Source: Pseudomonadota bacterium (lineage in GTDB: Bacteria > Desulfobacterota > Binatia > Binatales > Binataceae). From it: DNA of 64,000 bases. Below, piece after piece: positions 1 to 8,440 of this stretch (within the stretch, counting starts at the first letter, position 1; each line of letters begins with the position of its first letter). Made by a program: the position numbers and the translations under genes. The notes under the pieces are model-generated. The model was given only the letters and a program-made list of their open reading frames with translations, ran no database searches and was not told the origin of the DNA. Location of the stretch: positions 262,646 through 326,645 of the forward strand of contig JAJPHZ010000022.1 in NCBI GenBank assembly GCA_021325025.1, given 5' to 3'.

Positions 1-1367
1 AGATACTTTGCCACCCCGAACAGAAACATCACCGGAACGAAAACGATGCAGGTGGTGACCGTCGACGCCAGCACCGGCAGCGCCACCTCCTGCGCGCCGT
101 CCAACGCCGCTGCCGTGGGCTCCTTGCCCAACTCCAGATGGCGGTTGATGTTTTCCAGCACCACCACCGAATCGTCCACCAGGCGCCCGATGGCCAGCGC
201 GAAGCCGCCCAAAGTCATGATGTTGATGGTTGAACCGTTGAGGTACAGGCCAACGGCTCCCGCCAGGATCGACAGCGGGATGGAAAGGAAGATCGCCAAG
301 GTGGAGCGAAAACTGCCCAGAAAGATCAGGATCATCAGCGAGGCCAGCACCGAGCCTGACACCGCCTCGTGCGCCAGGCTTCGCACCGCCTGGCGGACGT
401 AGATCGACTGGTCGAAGATGGTCTTGAGCTTCATCCCGGGCGGGACGCCGAACACCTTGGGGAGCAGGGTCTTGACGCCGTTGACGACCGAGATGGTGTT
501 GGCGCCGACCTGGCGCAGAATCGGGACATAGACCGACGGGCGGCCGTCGATCAGCACCTTGTTGTATTGGATCTGCGAAGAATCCTCCACCTTGCCGACA
601 TCGCCCAGCAGCACCGGCGCCTGCCCGCGCCCGATCTTGACCGGCACGTCATTGATGTGATCGATCTCGGGAATCATGCTGTTGGAGTATATGTAGTAAT
701 CGAGCGGACCGATTTTGGCGTCGCCCGCGGGCATGATCAGGTTGGACTGGTCGATGGCATGCACGACATCCATCAGTGACATGCCACGCGCCTGCAGCGC
801 CTGGCTGTTGACGTAGGCCATAATCTGGCGGAACTTGCCGCCAAATGGAATCGGTACCGACGCGCCGGCGACAGTGGCAAGCTGGTTGCGGACGTTGTAG
901 CGCGCCTGGTCCTCCAGTTGCGTTTCGCTGTAGCCCTTGCCCTCCAGCGTCACCAAAACCACTGGCAGCGAGGAGGCGTCGTACTGCAGCACCAGCGGCG
1001 GCAGCGTGCCGGGCGGCATGATCCCCAAATCCGCCATCGCCAGCGTTCCCATCTGCGCGGCCGCCGACGCCGCATCGGTGCCGGGCTGAAAGAAGACCTT
1101 GATGATGCTGACGCCGGCCAGCGAACGCGATTCGATGTGCTGGATATTACTGCCCAGGGTGAAAAAGCGCTCGTAGCGGAAGGTGATGTTGTCCTCCATG
1201 TCCAGCGGCGGCATCCCCTGGTAGAAGGTCGCGATCACCACTGCCGGAATCTTGATGTCGGGGAATACGTCGACCGGCATTTTGGTGAACGCCGTCAAAC
1301 CCAGAATCGTGATCGCCAGTGCGCCGACGATTATCGTGTAAGGATTGCGCAGTGCGAATTTCGGCAT
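1..1367 (-). CDS. RND multidrug/solvent efflux permease, N-terminal part (cut by window edge)
   Basis: Inner-membrane proton-driven pump subunit of the AcrB/MexB (HAE1) class, which exports hydrophobic compounds with a periplasmic adaptor and an outer-membrane channel. About 455 of the usual ~1,030 residues are in the window; the rest lies beyond base 1. Seen: N-terminal membrane helix (residues ~9-28), the typical PVDVFPDI segment after it, a periplasmic porter region, then a helix cluster from ~335 containing VDDSVVVLEN with the paired aspartates (D398, D399) that carry protons in TM4 of this family. An SD-like TGGAGAA lies 8 bases before the ATG. The universal stress gene ends 31 bases upstream on the same strand, so the two may be co-transcribed. 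No adaptor gene is visible upstream; it could lie downstream. Confidence 0.93.
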   Translation of the reverse strand, partial: MPKFALRNPYTIIVGALAITILGLTAFTKMPVDVFPDIKIPAVVIATFYQGMPPLDMEDNITFRYERFFTLGSNIQHIESRSLAGVSIIKVFFQPGTDAASAAAQMGTLAMADLGIMPPGTLPPLVLQYDASSLPVVLVTLEGKGYSETQLEDQARYNVRNQLATVAGASVPIPFGGKFRQIMAYVNSQALQARGMSLMDVVHAIDQSNLIMPAGDAKIGPLDYYIYSNSMIPEIDHINDVPVKIGRGQAPVLLGDVGKVEDSSQIQYNKVLIDGRPSVYVPILRQVGANTISVVNGVKTLLPKVFGVPPGMKLKTIFDQSIYVRQAVRSLAHEAVSGSVLASLMILIFLGSFRSTLAIFLSIPLSILAGAVGLYLNGSTINIMTLGGFALAIGRLVDDSVVVLENINRHLELGKEPTAAALDGAQEVALPVLASTVTTCIVFVPVMFLFGVAKY

Positions 1368-1398
1368 CGCTAATTCTCCATTGGATACGCCCGTCCGT

Positions 1399-1842
1399 TC
1401 ACAGCCGGTTCGCCCGCGGCTTGACCGTCAGCACCGGGCAGGCCGCCTCGCGCACGACGGCTTCGGCAACGCTGCCCAAGATCAGGTGTGACAGCCCGGT
1501 TCTGCCGTGCGTCGCCATCACGATCAGGTCAGGTTCGAGTTCGGCCGCCACTTCCATGATCACGGTTTCCGGGACCCCGCTGCGGATGAGGACCTGATAA
1601 GACACTCTGCCATCCAGCCGCTTGCCGGCCGCCTTCTCCAGCCATTCCCGCGCCGCACGTTCCCAATGCGGATGCGGTTGGATAGCGACCGGTGCATCCA
1701 TGTCCGCAGCGGGTGTGCGCGCCACGTGCAGGAGATAGAGAGTTGCGCGGTTTCGTTCGGCAATCTCGAGTGCATACTCCAACGCCGCAAGCGAACTGTC
1801 GTCAAGGTCGACCGGACATAGAATCTTGCTTACCTCGAACAT
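1399..1842 (-). CDS. Universal stress protein (UspA family)
   Basis: A 147-residue single-domain Usp protein, the usual length. It begins with the strand FEVSKILCPVDLDDSS, typical of the first nucleotide-contacting strand, and ends with GRTGLSHLILGSVAEAVVR, matching the G-2x-G-9x-G-S/T ATP-binding signature, followed by the closing strand CPVLTVKP. Such proteins are cytoplasmic dimers that bind ATP or AMP and modulate stress survival; the exact target is unknown. The SD AGGAAA is 5 bases before the ATG and is directly abutted by a perfect inverted repeat. The gene lies just upstream of the RND pump on the same strand, which suggests a shared transcript. Confidence 0.93.
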   Translation of the reverse strand: MFEVSKILCPVDLDDSSLAALEYALEIAERNRATLYLLHVARTPAADMDAPVAIQPHPHWERAAREWLEKAAGKRLDGRVSYQVLIRSGVPETVIMEVAAELEPDLIVMATHGRTGLSHLILGSVAEAVVREAACPVLTVKPRANRL

Positions 1843-1853
1843 TTAGGTTTCCT

Positions 1854-1868
1854 ATCGGTTGTACCGAT
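1854..1868 (-). promoter_or_regulatory. Inverted repeat next to the usp ribosome binding site
   Basis: A perfect 6-3-6 inverted repeat (ATCGGT, TGT, ACCGAT) sits immediately 5' of the SD of the universal stress gene. It could be a repressor operator or a leader hairpin that gates translation. Seen directly; function is inferred. Confidence 0.4.
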
Positions 1869-2391
1869 TCACACGTTGGCCGCGTGACCATCCACTAGCG
1901 GCGCGAACGCCGGCTTGGTGACGAAGCGCTTCTGCACGCGCCCATCGGGCCAGGGCGGTCGCGCAGTGTTTTGCGCCGGCCGGCGCGCGGCCCGTGCGGC
2001 TCCGCGGTGCGCCCGGCGCTGTCAGTGCACCCGGTCCGAGGAGCCGTGCCGCGCGCAATTTCCGGGTCGGCGGCATCACTGCCGCGCTGGGCCACAATCG
2101 CTTTGATGAAGGGGTCGCAGGCGGCCAGGTGGTGGCTCTTTGACGCTTGGCCGAAAAGAAACGCTGCGGCCCGCCACAATGCGCCGTCAGCCGCGATGTG
2201 CCGGATAGTCAACAGTTCGGCCCAGATGCGGCGGATGGTCCTGGAGTAGCCTGATGAAATATCCATTGTGTCTGCCATAAGCCCACAAATTTGTACGCGG
2301 GGCGCCGGCTTCACGCGGCTGCCGCGCAAGACTGATGGCCTGAGGTTTCAGGCCCATTGGTCGCGAATGAAAAAGATGTGGAGCGGAACGG

Positions 2392-2757
2392 CTAGAGGCT
2401 GGGGTCCGAGTCGCCCGGGTCCGCCGGCGGTGTGTGCCGGTAGCTGGGCGAGAATAGAATGGGCCAATTAGGGGATTGGCGGACCTGGTGAAGTCGACCT
2501 GATTGCTGTGGGTTATCGGCCATGACCGGCAGAACTCTGCCCGCCAGGGCAGCGAGCAGCGCCTGGCCCTGCGGCCCACCCGCCGACACCTCGAAAAAGG
2601 TGTGACGCTCAAGTTGTGGATGCACCGGGCTTAGTTGCGGCGCACGGCCCATGCCCACCCGAGCCAGCGGATAGGTTGCCGCTGCCATCGCAAGCGCGCA
2701 GAACAGTACCGTCAAAATAAGATGAGGCAGTATTCGCGAGCGCGTGGGGATTTTCAT
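2392..2757 (-). CDS. Possible small exported hypothetical protein
   Basis: A frame of 121 residues starting MKIPTRSRILPHLILTVLFC: a basic N-terminus, then a hydrophobic stretch of about 15-18 residues, like a signal peptide or membrane anchor. The remainder is rich in Pro, Gln and Arg, with no recognised domain. The SD is weak, and an upstream ATG at 2799 would add 14 residues before the hydrophobic segment. It is isolated in a gene-poor gap. Coding status is uncertain. Confidence 0.28.
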   Translation of the reverse strand: MKIPTRSRILPHLILTVLFCALAMAAATYPLARVGMGRAPQLSPVHPQLERHTFFEVSAGGPQGQALLAALAGRVLPVMADNPQQSGRLHQVRQSPNWPILFSPSYRHTPPADPGDSDPSL

Positions 2758-2851
2758 GCCGGTGCAATTAAAAATAGTGAGCGGCGCGGACATCGTCAAG
2801 ACGGACTTGCGCGACCGCGCACAACGGTTGCCTAATTGCGCACCGCGCGGG

Positions 2852-3571
2852 TCATCGCAGCAGGCGGGTTGCGCCGAATATCGCCAGCATTCCCACTGCG
2901 GTGGCCACTCCCACCAGCGGCGAGTCGTGCTCGCGCGCTTCGGGCAGCAAATCCGAGGCGCCGATATACAAGAACGAGCCGGCGAAGAACGCCAGCACCC
3001 AGGGCAACACTCCCGTGTGCACGTGAAACATAAGTGTCGCGGCCGCGCCCACCACCGGCGCCAGCATGTCGATCGCCAGCCAGAAGGTGGCGCGCTGCAG
3101 CGGATTGCCGTGCGCCAGCACGACCGTCACCGTGTTGAGGCCGTCGCTGAGGTCATGTGCAATCACCCCCATCGCGATCAGCAACCCGATGCTGAAGTTG
3201 GTCTGAAAGCCGATGCCGATCGCGACACCGTCCAGAAAGCTGTGAAAGGCCAGCCCCGCTGCCGTCCACGCGCCCAGTTCCTGCTCATGCGCGCTGCGCG
3301 CATGAGCATGCTCGCGCGCCCGATGCATCGCCGTGTAGCGCTCCAGCGCAAAGAAGGTCAGGAACCCCAGCGCCGCCACCGGCATGTGCGAGGCGCCGCC
3401 GTCGAGGGCGAAGACCTCGGGCAGGATATCGAACAACGCCACTCCCAGTACGGCGCCGCAACTGAAGCCCAGCAGCAGATGCAGGCGGTCGCGCAAGTGA
3501 ACCGCGGCCAGACCGCCCAGTCCGGTCGAAATCAATGTGATGCAGGCAAACATCAGCGGCATCGATCGCAT
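2852..3571 (-). CDS. ZIP-family divalent metal transporter
   Basis: A 239-residue polytopic membrane protein with about seven or eight hydrophobic helices, the usual size of bacterial ZIP proteins. The two signature metal-site helices are clear: HSFLDGVAIGIGF (TM4) and HDLSDGLNTV (TM5), whose His and Asp/Asn residues form the binuclear metal site. A His-rich cytoplasmic loop (HRAREHAHARSAHEQE) precedes TM4, as in ZIP zinc transporters. ZIP proteins move Zn2+, Fe2+ or Mn2+ into the cytoplasm; the metal cannot be assigned here. The downstream neighbour is unrelated and the promoter shows no evident Zur or Fur box. Confidence 0.9.
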   Translation of the reverse strand: MRSMPLMFACITLISTGLGGLAAVHLRDRLHLLLGFSCGAVLGVALFDILPEVFALDGGASHMPVAALGFLTFFALERYTAMHRAREHAHARSAHEQELGAWTAAGLAFHSFLDGVAIGIGFQTNFSIGLLIAMGVIAHDLSDGLNTVTVVLAHGNPLQRATFWLAIDMLAPVVGAAATLMFHVHTGVLPWVLAFFAGSFLYIGASDLLPEAREHDSPLVGVATAVGMLAIFGATRLLR

Positions 3572-3628
3572 GGCGCGATCGAGATTATCCGGTTGGACGG
3601 GGCCAGGCGACTCGCCGGCGCGATGGTC

Positions 3629-4612
3629 TCAGCCGCCGCCGCGCTGGAGCACCGCCGGATTGATCACGTTGCTGGGCGTTCCCGCCGCATAGTCAAGAAT
3701 CTGGTCGAAGCAGACCGCCATGATGGATTCCAGTTGAGCGCGTTCAACGTAACCCAGATGAGGCGTGCAGATGACGTTGTCCATCGCCAGCAGCGGATAA
3801 TCAGGCGGGGCAGGCTCCTCCTCGAACACGTCCACCGCTGCCTTGCCCGGCCGTCCGGCGCGCAGCGCCGCCGCCAGCGCTCCGGGCGCGATGATTCCGG
3901 CGCGGCTGGTATTGACCAGCAGGGCGGTGGGCTTCATGAGCGCCAGATCGTCGGCGGTGACGAGGCCGCGCGTTTGCGGAATCAGGGGTATATGCAAGGA
4001 GAGCACGTCGGATTCGGCGAACAGAGCTGCTCTTGAGGCGGCAACTTCAAAGCCGTCGGCGGCAGCGCGGTTTTTCGACGCCTCGCGTCCCCACGCGATC
4101 ACCCGCATGCCGAAGGCCTTGCCGTAGCCCGCCACCACCCCGCCAATCAGCCCGTAGGCGTAGATGCCCAGCGTCTTGCCGCGCAGGCCCGTGCCCACCG
4201 GCCACGCCTGCCACTTGCCGGCTTTAAGCGCGGCGACCTCCTGTGGCATGTTGCGCAGTGCCGCGATTACCAGTCCCCAGGTAAATTCCGCGGTCGCGTA
4301 GGAAGGAACCCCGCCGCCCATCCGCGAGCAGAACACCACTCCGCAGCGCGTGCACGCGTCCACGTCCACGTGCGGATAGGGGCCCAGATGGCTGATGATT
4401 TTCAATCGGTCCAGCCGTTCCAGCAGCGGCGCGCCAATCGGCGTGCGTTCGCGAATCAACACCAGCGCCTCGGTGTCTTTCAGCCGCCGCGCCAGAATCT
4501 CGACGTCCTTGGTATGGTCGTTCCAGATCGCAACGTGGTGGCCGGCGAGTTTGGCGAAACACGCCATCCCCCGCACCGCGTCCTGATAGTCGTCAAGAAT
4601 CGTGATCTTCAT
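3629..4612 (-). CDS. D-isomer-specific 2-hydroxyacid dehydrogenase family protein
   Basis: NAD(P)-dependent oxidoreductase of the D-2-hydroxyacid / phosphoglycerate dehydrogenase superfamily, 327 residues from the ATG at 4612 (MKITILDDYQ). Seen: substrate-domain start, Rossmann segment LGIYAYGLIG, then the catalytic Arg in NTSRAG, the acidic residue in VFEEEPAP and the catalytic His in CTPHLGY. The frame is open further upstream to 4819, but that part lacks family similarity and overlaps the divergent EthD gene's leader, so the internal ATG is preferred. Oddity: the first glycine of the GxGxxG dinucleotide motif is Ala (AYGLIG), which may weaken or alter cofactor binding. The substrate is unknown. 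Confidence 0.9.
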   Translation of the reverse strand: MKITILDDYQDAVRGMACFAKLAGHHVAIWNDHTKDVEILARRLKDTEALVLIRERTPIGAPLLERLDRLKIISHLGPYPHVDVDACTRCGVVFCSRMGGGVPSYATAEFTWGLVIAALRNMPQEVAALKAGKWQAWPVGTGLRGKTLGIYAYGLIGGVVAGYGKAFGMRVIAWGREASKNRAAADGFEVAASRAALFAESDVLSLHIPLIPQTRGLVTADDLALMKPTALLVNTSRAGIIAPGALAAALRAGRPGKAAVDVFEEEPAPPDYPLLAMDNVICTPHLGYVERAQLESIMAVCFDQILDYAAGTPSNVINPAVLQRGGG

Positions 4613-4778
4613 CCTCGTCTCACTGCTAAGCGCCGTGCGCCTTTGCATTTGCATATCCCGGCGCGCGAAAAAAGAGCAAGTTGAAATCCGGCGGACGTGG
4701 CCAGCGGTTGCGGTACGCGTATGGATCGCCTCGAACGCGGCCGGCAGCGCCCGGCCCCGCGCCGGAAAGGAGCATTCC

Positions 4779-5165
4779 ATGATTAAGGTAATCGGGCTTA
4801 TCAAGCGCAAACCGGGCATCAGCCGGCAGGAATTCCTGCGCCACTGGAAAGAGGATCACGGCCCGCTGGTCATGAGTATTCCGCAGCTTGCCCGCCATAT
4901 CCGCAAGTACGTGCAGGTCCATCGGGTGAGCGTTCCCGCCCTTGACGCGCAGGAGCGCTACGGCCAGACCGCGCTGCCCGCCGAGTACGACGGGGCGGTG
5001 GAGATGTGGTTCGACAGCCCCGAGGAAATGCAAAATGCGTTCGCCGTGCTGGCCGACCCCGTGATTTGCAGGCGCCTGCGCGAGGACGAGGACAGCTTTA
5101 TCGACAATTCCGCCAGTCTGTCGGTGATGGTCGGCGAGGAGTTTACGATTTACGAGCGCAAATGA
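4779..5165 (+). CDS. EthD-domain protein
   Basis: A 128-residue protein of the dimeric ferredoxin-like (EthD) fold. Family features seen: MIKVIGLIKRKPGISRQEF at the start, HWKEDHGPL (the conserved W..dHgpl segment), and a C-terminal EFTIYERK strand. EthD was first described in an ether-degradation cluster, but most members have no known reaction and sit with catabolic genes. The start is fixed by GGAAAGGAG 6 bases before the ATG; upstream codons in the same frame lack homology. It is divergent from the 2-hydroxyacid dehydrogenase and followed by two strong hairpins. Confidence 0.88.
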   Translation: MIKVIGLIKRKPGISRQEFLRHWKEDHGPLVMSIPQLARHIRKYVQVHRVSVPALDAQERYGQTALPAEYDGAVEMWFDSPEEMQNAFAVLADPVICRRLREDEDSFIDNSASLSVMVGEEFTIYERK

Positions 5166-5166
5166 A

Positions 5167-5208
5167 GCCCGGGCGGAGCGCCCGGGCCGCGCACGATCTT
5201 GCGCGGCC
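5167..5208 (+). terminator. Tandem hairpins after the EthD gene
   Basis: Two perfect 9-bp stems follow the stop codon: GCCCGGGCG / CGCCCGGGC with a 3-base loop, then GGCCGCGCA / TGCGCGGCC with a 6-base loop. No long T-run follows, so this is probably a factor-assisted or bidirectional stop between convergent genes rather than a classic intrinsic terminator. Confidence 0.55.
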
Positions 5209-5258
5209 TTGAAACTCTACCTTTGGTGCGGACGTCAGGGCCTGGGGAAAAAATCTGA

Positions 5259-5314
5259 GTGGGCGCGGGCCGCCGTGCCCGCTATCGACGCGCGAGCATC
5301 TTGCCCGCGCCACC
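5259..5314. repeat. Palindromic intergenic repeat, copy 1
   Basis: A nested palindrome whose ends are GTGGGCGCGGGC and GCCCGCGCCAC, containing the 19-base core GGGCCGCCGTGCCCGCTAT, which recurs exactly at 57419-57437. It resembles REP or short non-autonomous elements that sit between genes. Confidence 0.6.
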
Positions 5315-5487
5315 TTGTTCCTGTGCGGTGGCGCCAGCGCCAGAGGCTCGCGAGCCGAAAGCGGGCGCGGCGATCCTTCCGCTATTGAATCGCCCAGTTC
5401 CCGCTACGAGGCCGTTTGTGGCGCGCTGCGCGAGCCGCAATCCCAAGCAAGTTCCATACGTCTTCAGCCCGTGACTTGCGAAGCGCT

Positions 5488-6516
5488 TCAGCGCGGGGCC
5501 GCGCCGGCGCCCTGGTTGAGGTAGCGTGCCGCGTTGCGATGGATCAGTTGCAGGGCGTCCTCATGGGGCTGGTAGGGCGCCTCCAGCCTGGCGACCTCGT
5601 CGGCGGTCAGTTGAAAATCCACGGCCTTGACCGCGTCGTCGATATGCTGGCGTTTGGTGGCGCCGATTATCGGCGCCGTCATTGCCGGGGTCTGCAGCAG
5701 CCAGGCCAGGGCGACCACCGCGGGAGAAACGCCGCGCGCCGCTGCGATCTCCGCGACCACATCGACCATGTCGTAATCGTCAGGCCGATAGCTCTGGGCC
5801 AGCGGATCGCTTTGTGCCCGCAGGCGCAGCGCCTTGCCGCTGCGGTCGCGATTTGCGGTCAGAAAGCCGCGCGCCAGCGGCCGCCACGGGATCAGACCGA
5901 TTCCCTGGTCGAGGCACAGGGGAATCACCTCGCGCTCGTCCTCGCGGTAGATCAAATTGTAGTGATTTTGTACGGAGACGAAACGATGCCATCCGTGCTC
6001 GCGGGCCAAAAACAGCGCCTTGGCCAGCATCCACGCACTGGTGTTGCTCACCCCGAGGTAACGGACCTTGCCCGCGCGCACCACCGAGTCCAGCGCCTCC
6101 AGCGTCTCCTCCAGCGGCGTCGACAGGTCCCAGCCGTGGATCTGGTAGAGGTCGATGTAATCCATGCCCAGCCGGCGCAGCGACGCGTCGCAGGCGTCGA
6201 TGATATGCTTGCGGCTCAGCCCCGAGCCGTTGGGCGCGTTGCTCATCACGCCGCCCACCTTGGTAGCTATGACCACTTCCTCGCGCCGCGCCATCTCGCG
6301 CACAAAGCGTCCGGTAATTTGCTCGCTGACGCCGTTGGAATACATGTCGGCGGTATCGAAGAAATTGATTCCGCTCTCAAGCGCATGCGCGTAATGCTCG
6401 CGCGCCTCACCCTCTTCGAGCACCCACGGCTGCCAGGACTTGACGCCATAACTGCCGCATCCCAGGCAGATCCGGGACACGGTCAGACCCGTTCGACCAA
6501 GTTTCGTGTATTTCAT
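5488..6516 (-). CDS. Aldo/keto reductase
   Basis: NADP-dependent (beta/alpha)8-barrel carbonyl reductase of the AKR superfamily, 342 residues from the ATG at 6516 (MKYTKLGRTGLTVS). The full catalytic tetrad is visible: D54 and Y59 in FFDTADMYS, K86 in IATKVGG and H127 in YQIHGWD. The C-terminal phosphate-binding part PIIGATKRQHIDDA is typical of the group close to YhdN/YajO. Codons upstream of 6516 overlap the neighbouring amidohydrolase and are not homologous. It is divergent from the amidohydrolase gene, with a 124-base shared promoter region. The substrate is unknown. Confidence 0.93.
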   Translation of the reverse strand: MKYTKLGRTGLTVSRICLGCGSYGVKSWQPWVLEEGEAREHYAHALESGINFFDTADMYSNGVSEQITGRFVREMARREEVVIATKVGGVMSNAPNGSGLSRKHIIDACDASLRRLGMDYIDLYQIHGWDLSTPLEETLEALDSVVRAGKVRYLGVSNTSAWMLAKALFLAREHGWHRFVSVQNHYNLIYREDEREVIPLCLDQGIGLIPWRPLARGFLTANRDRSGKALRLRAQSDPLAQSYRPDDYDMVDVVAEIAAARGVSPAVVALAWLLQTPAMTAPIIGATKRQHIDDAVKAVDFQLTADEVARLEAPYQPHEDALQLIHRNAARYLNQGAGAAPR

Positions 6517-6640
6517 GAGCCGCAAACTAGCCGGGCGCGCGCAAATGTCAAATGGCTGTGGTGCGGAGCATTCGCGCATGGGCCGCGAGGGTGCTAGAAG
6601 TGACTGTTCAGGGCGAAAATAAATCCGGCCGGGGGCGCCT

Positions 6641-8329
6641 ATGCCATACGACCTGTTGATCAGGAACGGAACCGTGGTGGACGGAACTGGCGCGCCGCGC
6701 TTCGTGGGCGACGTCGCGGTCAGCGGCGGCACCATCGCCGCCATCGGCAAGCTCAAGGACGGCGCCCGCCGCACGCTCGACGCGTCGGGCCTGGTGGTGG
6801 CGCCCGGCTTCGTCGATCCCCATACTCATTACGACGCGCAGATCTGCTGGGACCCGCTTGTTACGTGCTCGTCGTGGCATGGCGTCACCTCGGTCGTGAT
6901 GGGAAACTGCGGAGTGGGAATTGCGCCGTGCAAGCCCGAGGTGCGCGAGGTCGCGACCTGGGATCTGGTCAACGTCGAGGGCATCCCCTACGACGTCCTG
7001 TCCAAGGGGATTACCTGGGATTGGCAGACTTTTCCCGAATTCATGGCAGCGGCGCAGCGCCGCAGGATTGGAATCAACGTCGCCTTTCTGGCGCCGCTCA
7101 CCCCGTTTCGCCATTTCGTGATGGGCGAGGAATCGCTGGAACGCGCGGCGCGTCCCGACGAGATCGCCAAAATCGCCGCGCTGCTGCGCGACGCCGTCGC
7201 CGCCGGCGCGGTCGGCTTTTCGACCACGACGTTCACTCAACACATCGGTTTCAAAGGCCGTCCGCTGGCCTGCCGGCTGGCCAGCCGCGACGAGCTTAAG
7301 GCTTATGCCAACGTGCTGCGCGAGCTTGGCAAGGGGGCGATTGAAATATCGCTGACCCAGGTGATCGGCGTGCTTTCCGAGCAGGAGTACGCGCTGTTGG
7401 ATCTGCTGCTCACCGAAAGCGCGCGGCCTGTGACCTGGCTTACCGTGGTGGTGCGCGATGACAAGGGCACGCATCGCGAGACTCTGCGCAAGGCCGCCCC
7501 GCTGATCGAGCGCGGTGGCCTGCCGCAAGTCGCCTGCGTGCCCGCGATTCTCGAACTGGATTTGCGCGGACCGCAGTTGTTTGCCTACATGCCGTTTTGG
7601 GCGTCGGCTTTCAATCAACCCGTCGAGGTCCAGAAGAAGCATTACCGTGAGCCCGGCTTCCGCCAGGCCTTTCGCGAGGAACTGGCGCATCCGCAACTGA
7701 TGGCGATCGATTTCAGACGGGTCGAGGTGATGCGTGTCATGAGCCCGCATCTCAAAGCGCTGGAGGGGCGTTCGGTGGCCGAGGTCGCCGCGCAGCGCAA
7801 CAAGGACCCGGTCGACACGTTTTTGGACCTGGCCATCGAGGACAATCTGGAAACCCGCTACGCGTTGATTCCCGGCAACGATCAGCGGATGGCGGAGCTA
7901 TTGGGCGATCCGCGCACGCTGATCGGCTTGTCCGACGGCGGCGCGCACGTCGATTCGCATTGCGAGGCCGGCTATGCGACCTATCTGCTCGGCACCTGGG
8001 TGCGCGAGCGCGGAACCATCGAACTGGAGCACGCCGTCAAGCGCATCACCTCGGAGCCCGCGCAGTTCTTCGGCCTGTGGGACCGGGGAAGGCTTGCCGA
8101 AGGCATGGCCGCCGATATCACGATCTTCGACCCGGACATGATCGGCTGCGCCCGGCGCCAGGAGATGCGCGCCGATTTGCCGGCCGGCGGCCAGCGCCTG
8201 GTGATGCCGGCGCGCGGCGTGGAATACACGATCGTCAATGGCGAGGTGCTGTACGAGCATCAACGGCACACCGGTGCGCTGCCGGGCCGGGTGCTGCGTT
8301 CGACGGCTGGGCCGGGGTCAAGGCTCTGA
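6641..8329 (+). CDS. N-acyl-D-amino-acid deacylase family amidohydrolase (paralogue 1)
   Basis: Metal-dependent hydrolase of the amidohydrolase superfamily, 562 residues. D-aminoacylases cut N-acyl-D-amino acids to a free amino acid and a carboxylate. Seen: N-terminal beta-sandwich strand LLIRNGTVVDGTGAPR, the HxH metal motif PGFVDPHTHYDAQ (H61, H63), the GNCG motif whose Cys (C90) is a zinc ligand in the family, a His in TQHIGF (H201), and the catalytic Asp in SDGGAH (D432), then the C-terminal sandwich strand ADITIFDP. It is close in sequence to the third paralogue (55.7 kb) and more distant from the second (29.7 kb). True substrate unproven; many homologues act on amides other than acyl-D-amino acids. 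Confidence 0.9.
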   Translation: MPYDLLIRNGTVVDGTGAPRFVGDVAVSGGTIAAIGKLKDGARRTLDASGLVVAPGFVDPHTHYDAQICWDPLVTCSSWHGVTSVVMGNCGVGIAPCKPEVREVATWDLVNVEGIPYDVLSKGITWDWQTFPEFMAAAQRRRIGINVAFLAPLTPFRHFVMGEESLERAARPDEIAKIAALLRDAVAAGAVGFSTTTFTQHIGFKGRPLACRLASRDELKAYANVLRELGKGAIEISLTQVIGVLSEQEYALLDLLLTESARPVTWLTVVVRDDKGTHRETLRKAAPLIERGGLPQVACVPAILELDLRGPQLFAYMPFWASAFNQPVEVQKKHYREPGFRQAFREELAHPQLMAIDFRRVEVMRVMSPHLKALEGRSVAEVAAQRNKDPVDTFLDLAIEDNLETRYALIPGNDQRMAELLGDPRTLIGLSDGGAHVDSHCEAGYATYLLGTWVRERGTIELEHAVKRITSEPAQFFGLWDRGRLAEGMAADITIFDPDMIGCARRQEMRADLPAGGQRLVMPARGVEYTIVNGEVLYEHQRHTGALPGRVLRSTAGPGSRL

Positions 8330-8440
8330 CCGGCGAACGTCGTGATCCGCCCGCTGTCGGTTCAACCCAAAACACCGCTGTGCGGGCAGCGTTTGGATTC
8401 CCCAGGTTGCAGGCTGAAAGCCGGCGCGCCGCGGGCAGAT

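Larger units (their letters stand above)
1843..2851. other. Gene-poor gap with at most weak reading frames
   Basis: About 1 kb between the ZIP transporter and the stress-protein gene. Apart from the inverted repeat at 1854-1868 and the possible small exported protein (listed separately), one further minus-strand frame (about 1895-2329) contains a plausible stretch beginning MADTMDISSGYSRTIRR, but it decays into Arg/Ser/Pro-rich sequence, has no convincing SD and matches no family I recognise. I do not call it a gene. No RNA gene or repeat was recognised. Confidence 0.4.
5166..5487. other. Convergent intergenic region with hairpins and a repeat
   Basis: The gap between the EthD gene (+) and the aldo/keto reductase (-), whose 3' ends face each other. 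It holds two adjacent strong hairpins (5167-5208) and one copy of the palindromic intergenic repeat (5259-5314). No coding potential is convincing. Confidence 0.7.

Noticed and set aside
1895..2329. A 144-codon minus-strand frame between usp and the ZIP gene
   Set aside because: A plausible first third followed by basic low-complexity sequence; no SD and no homology, so not called.
2744..4036. A 430-codon plus-strand frame across the ZIP and dehydrogenase genes
   Set aside because: Antisense to two well-supported genes and composed of Arg/His/Gln-rich low-information sequence.
4613..4819. N-terminal extension of the 2-hydroxyacid dehydrogenase to an upstream ATG
   Set aside because: The extra ~69 residues are non-homologous and run into the start region of the divergent EthD gene.
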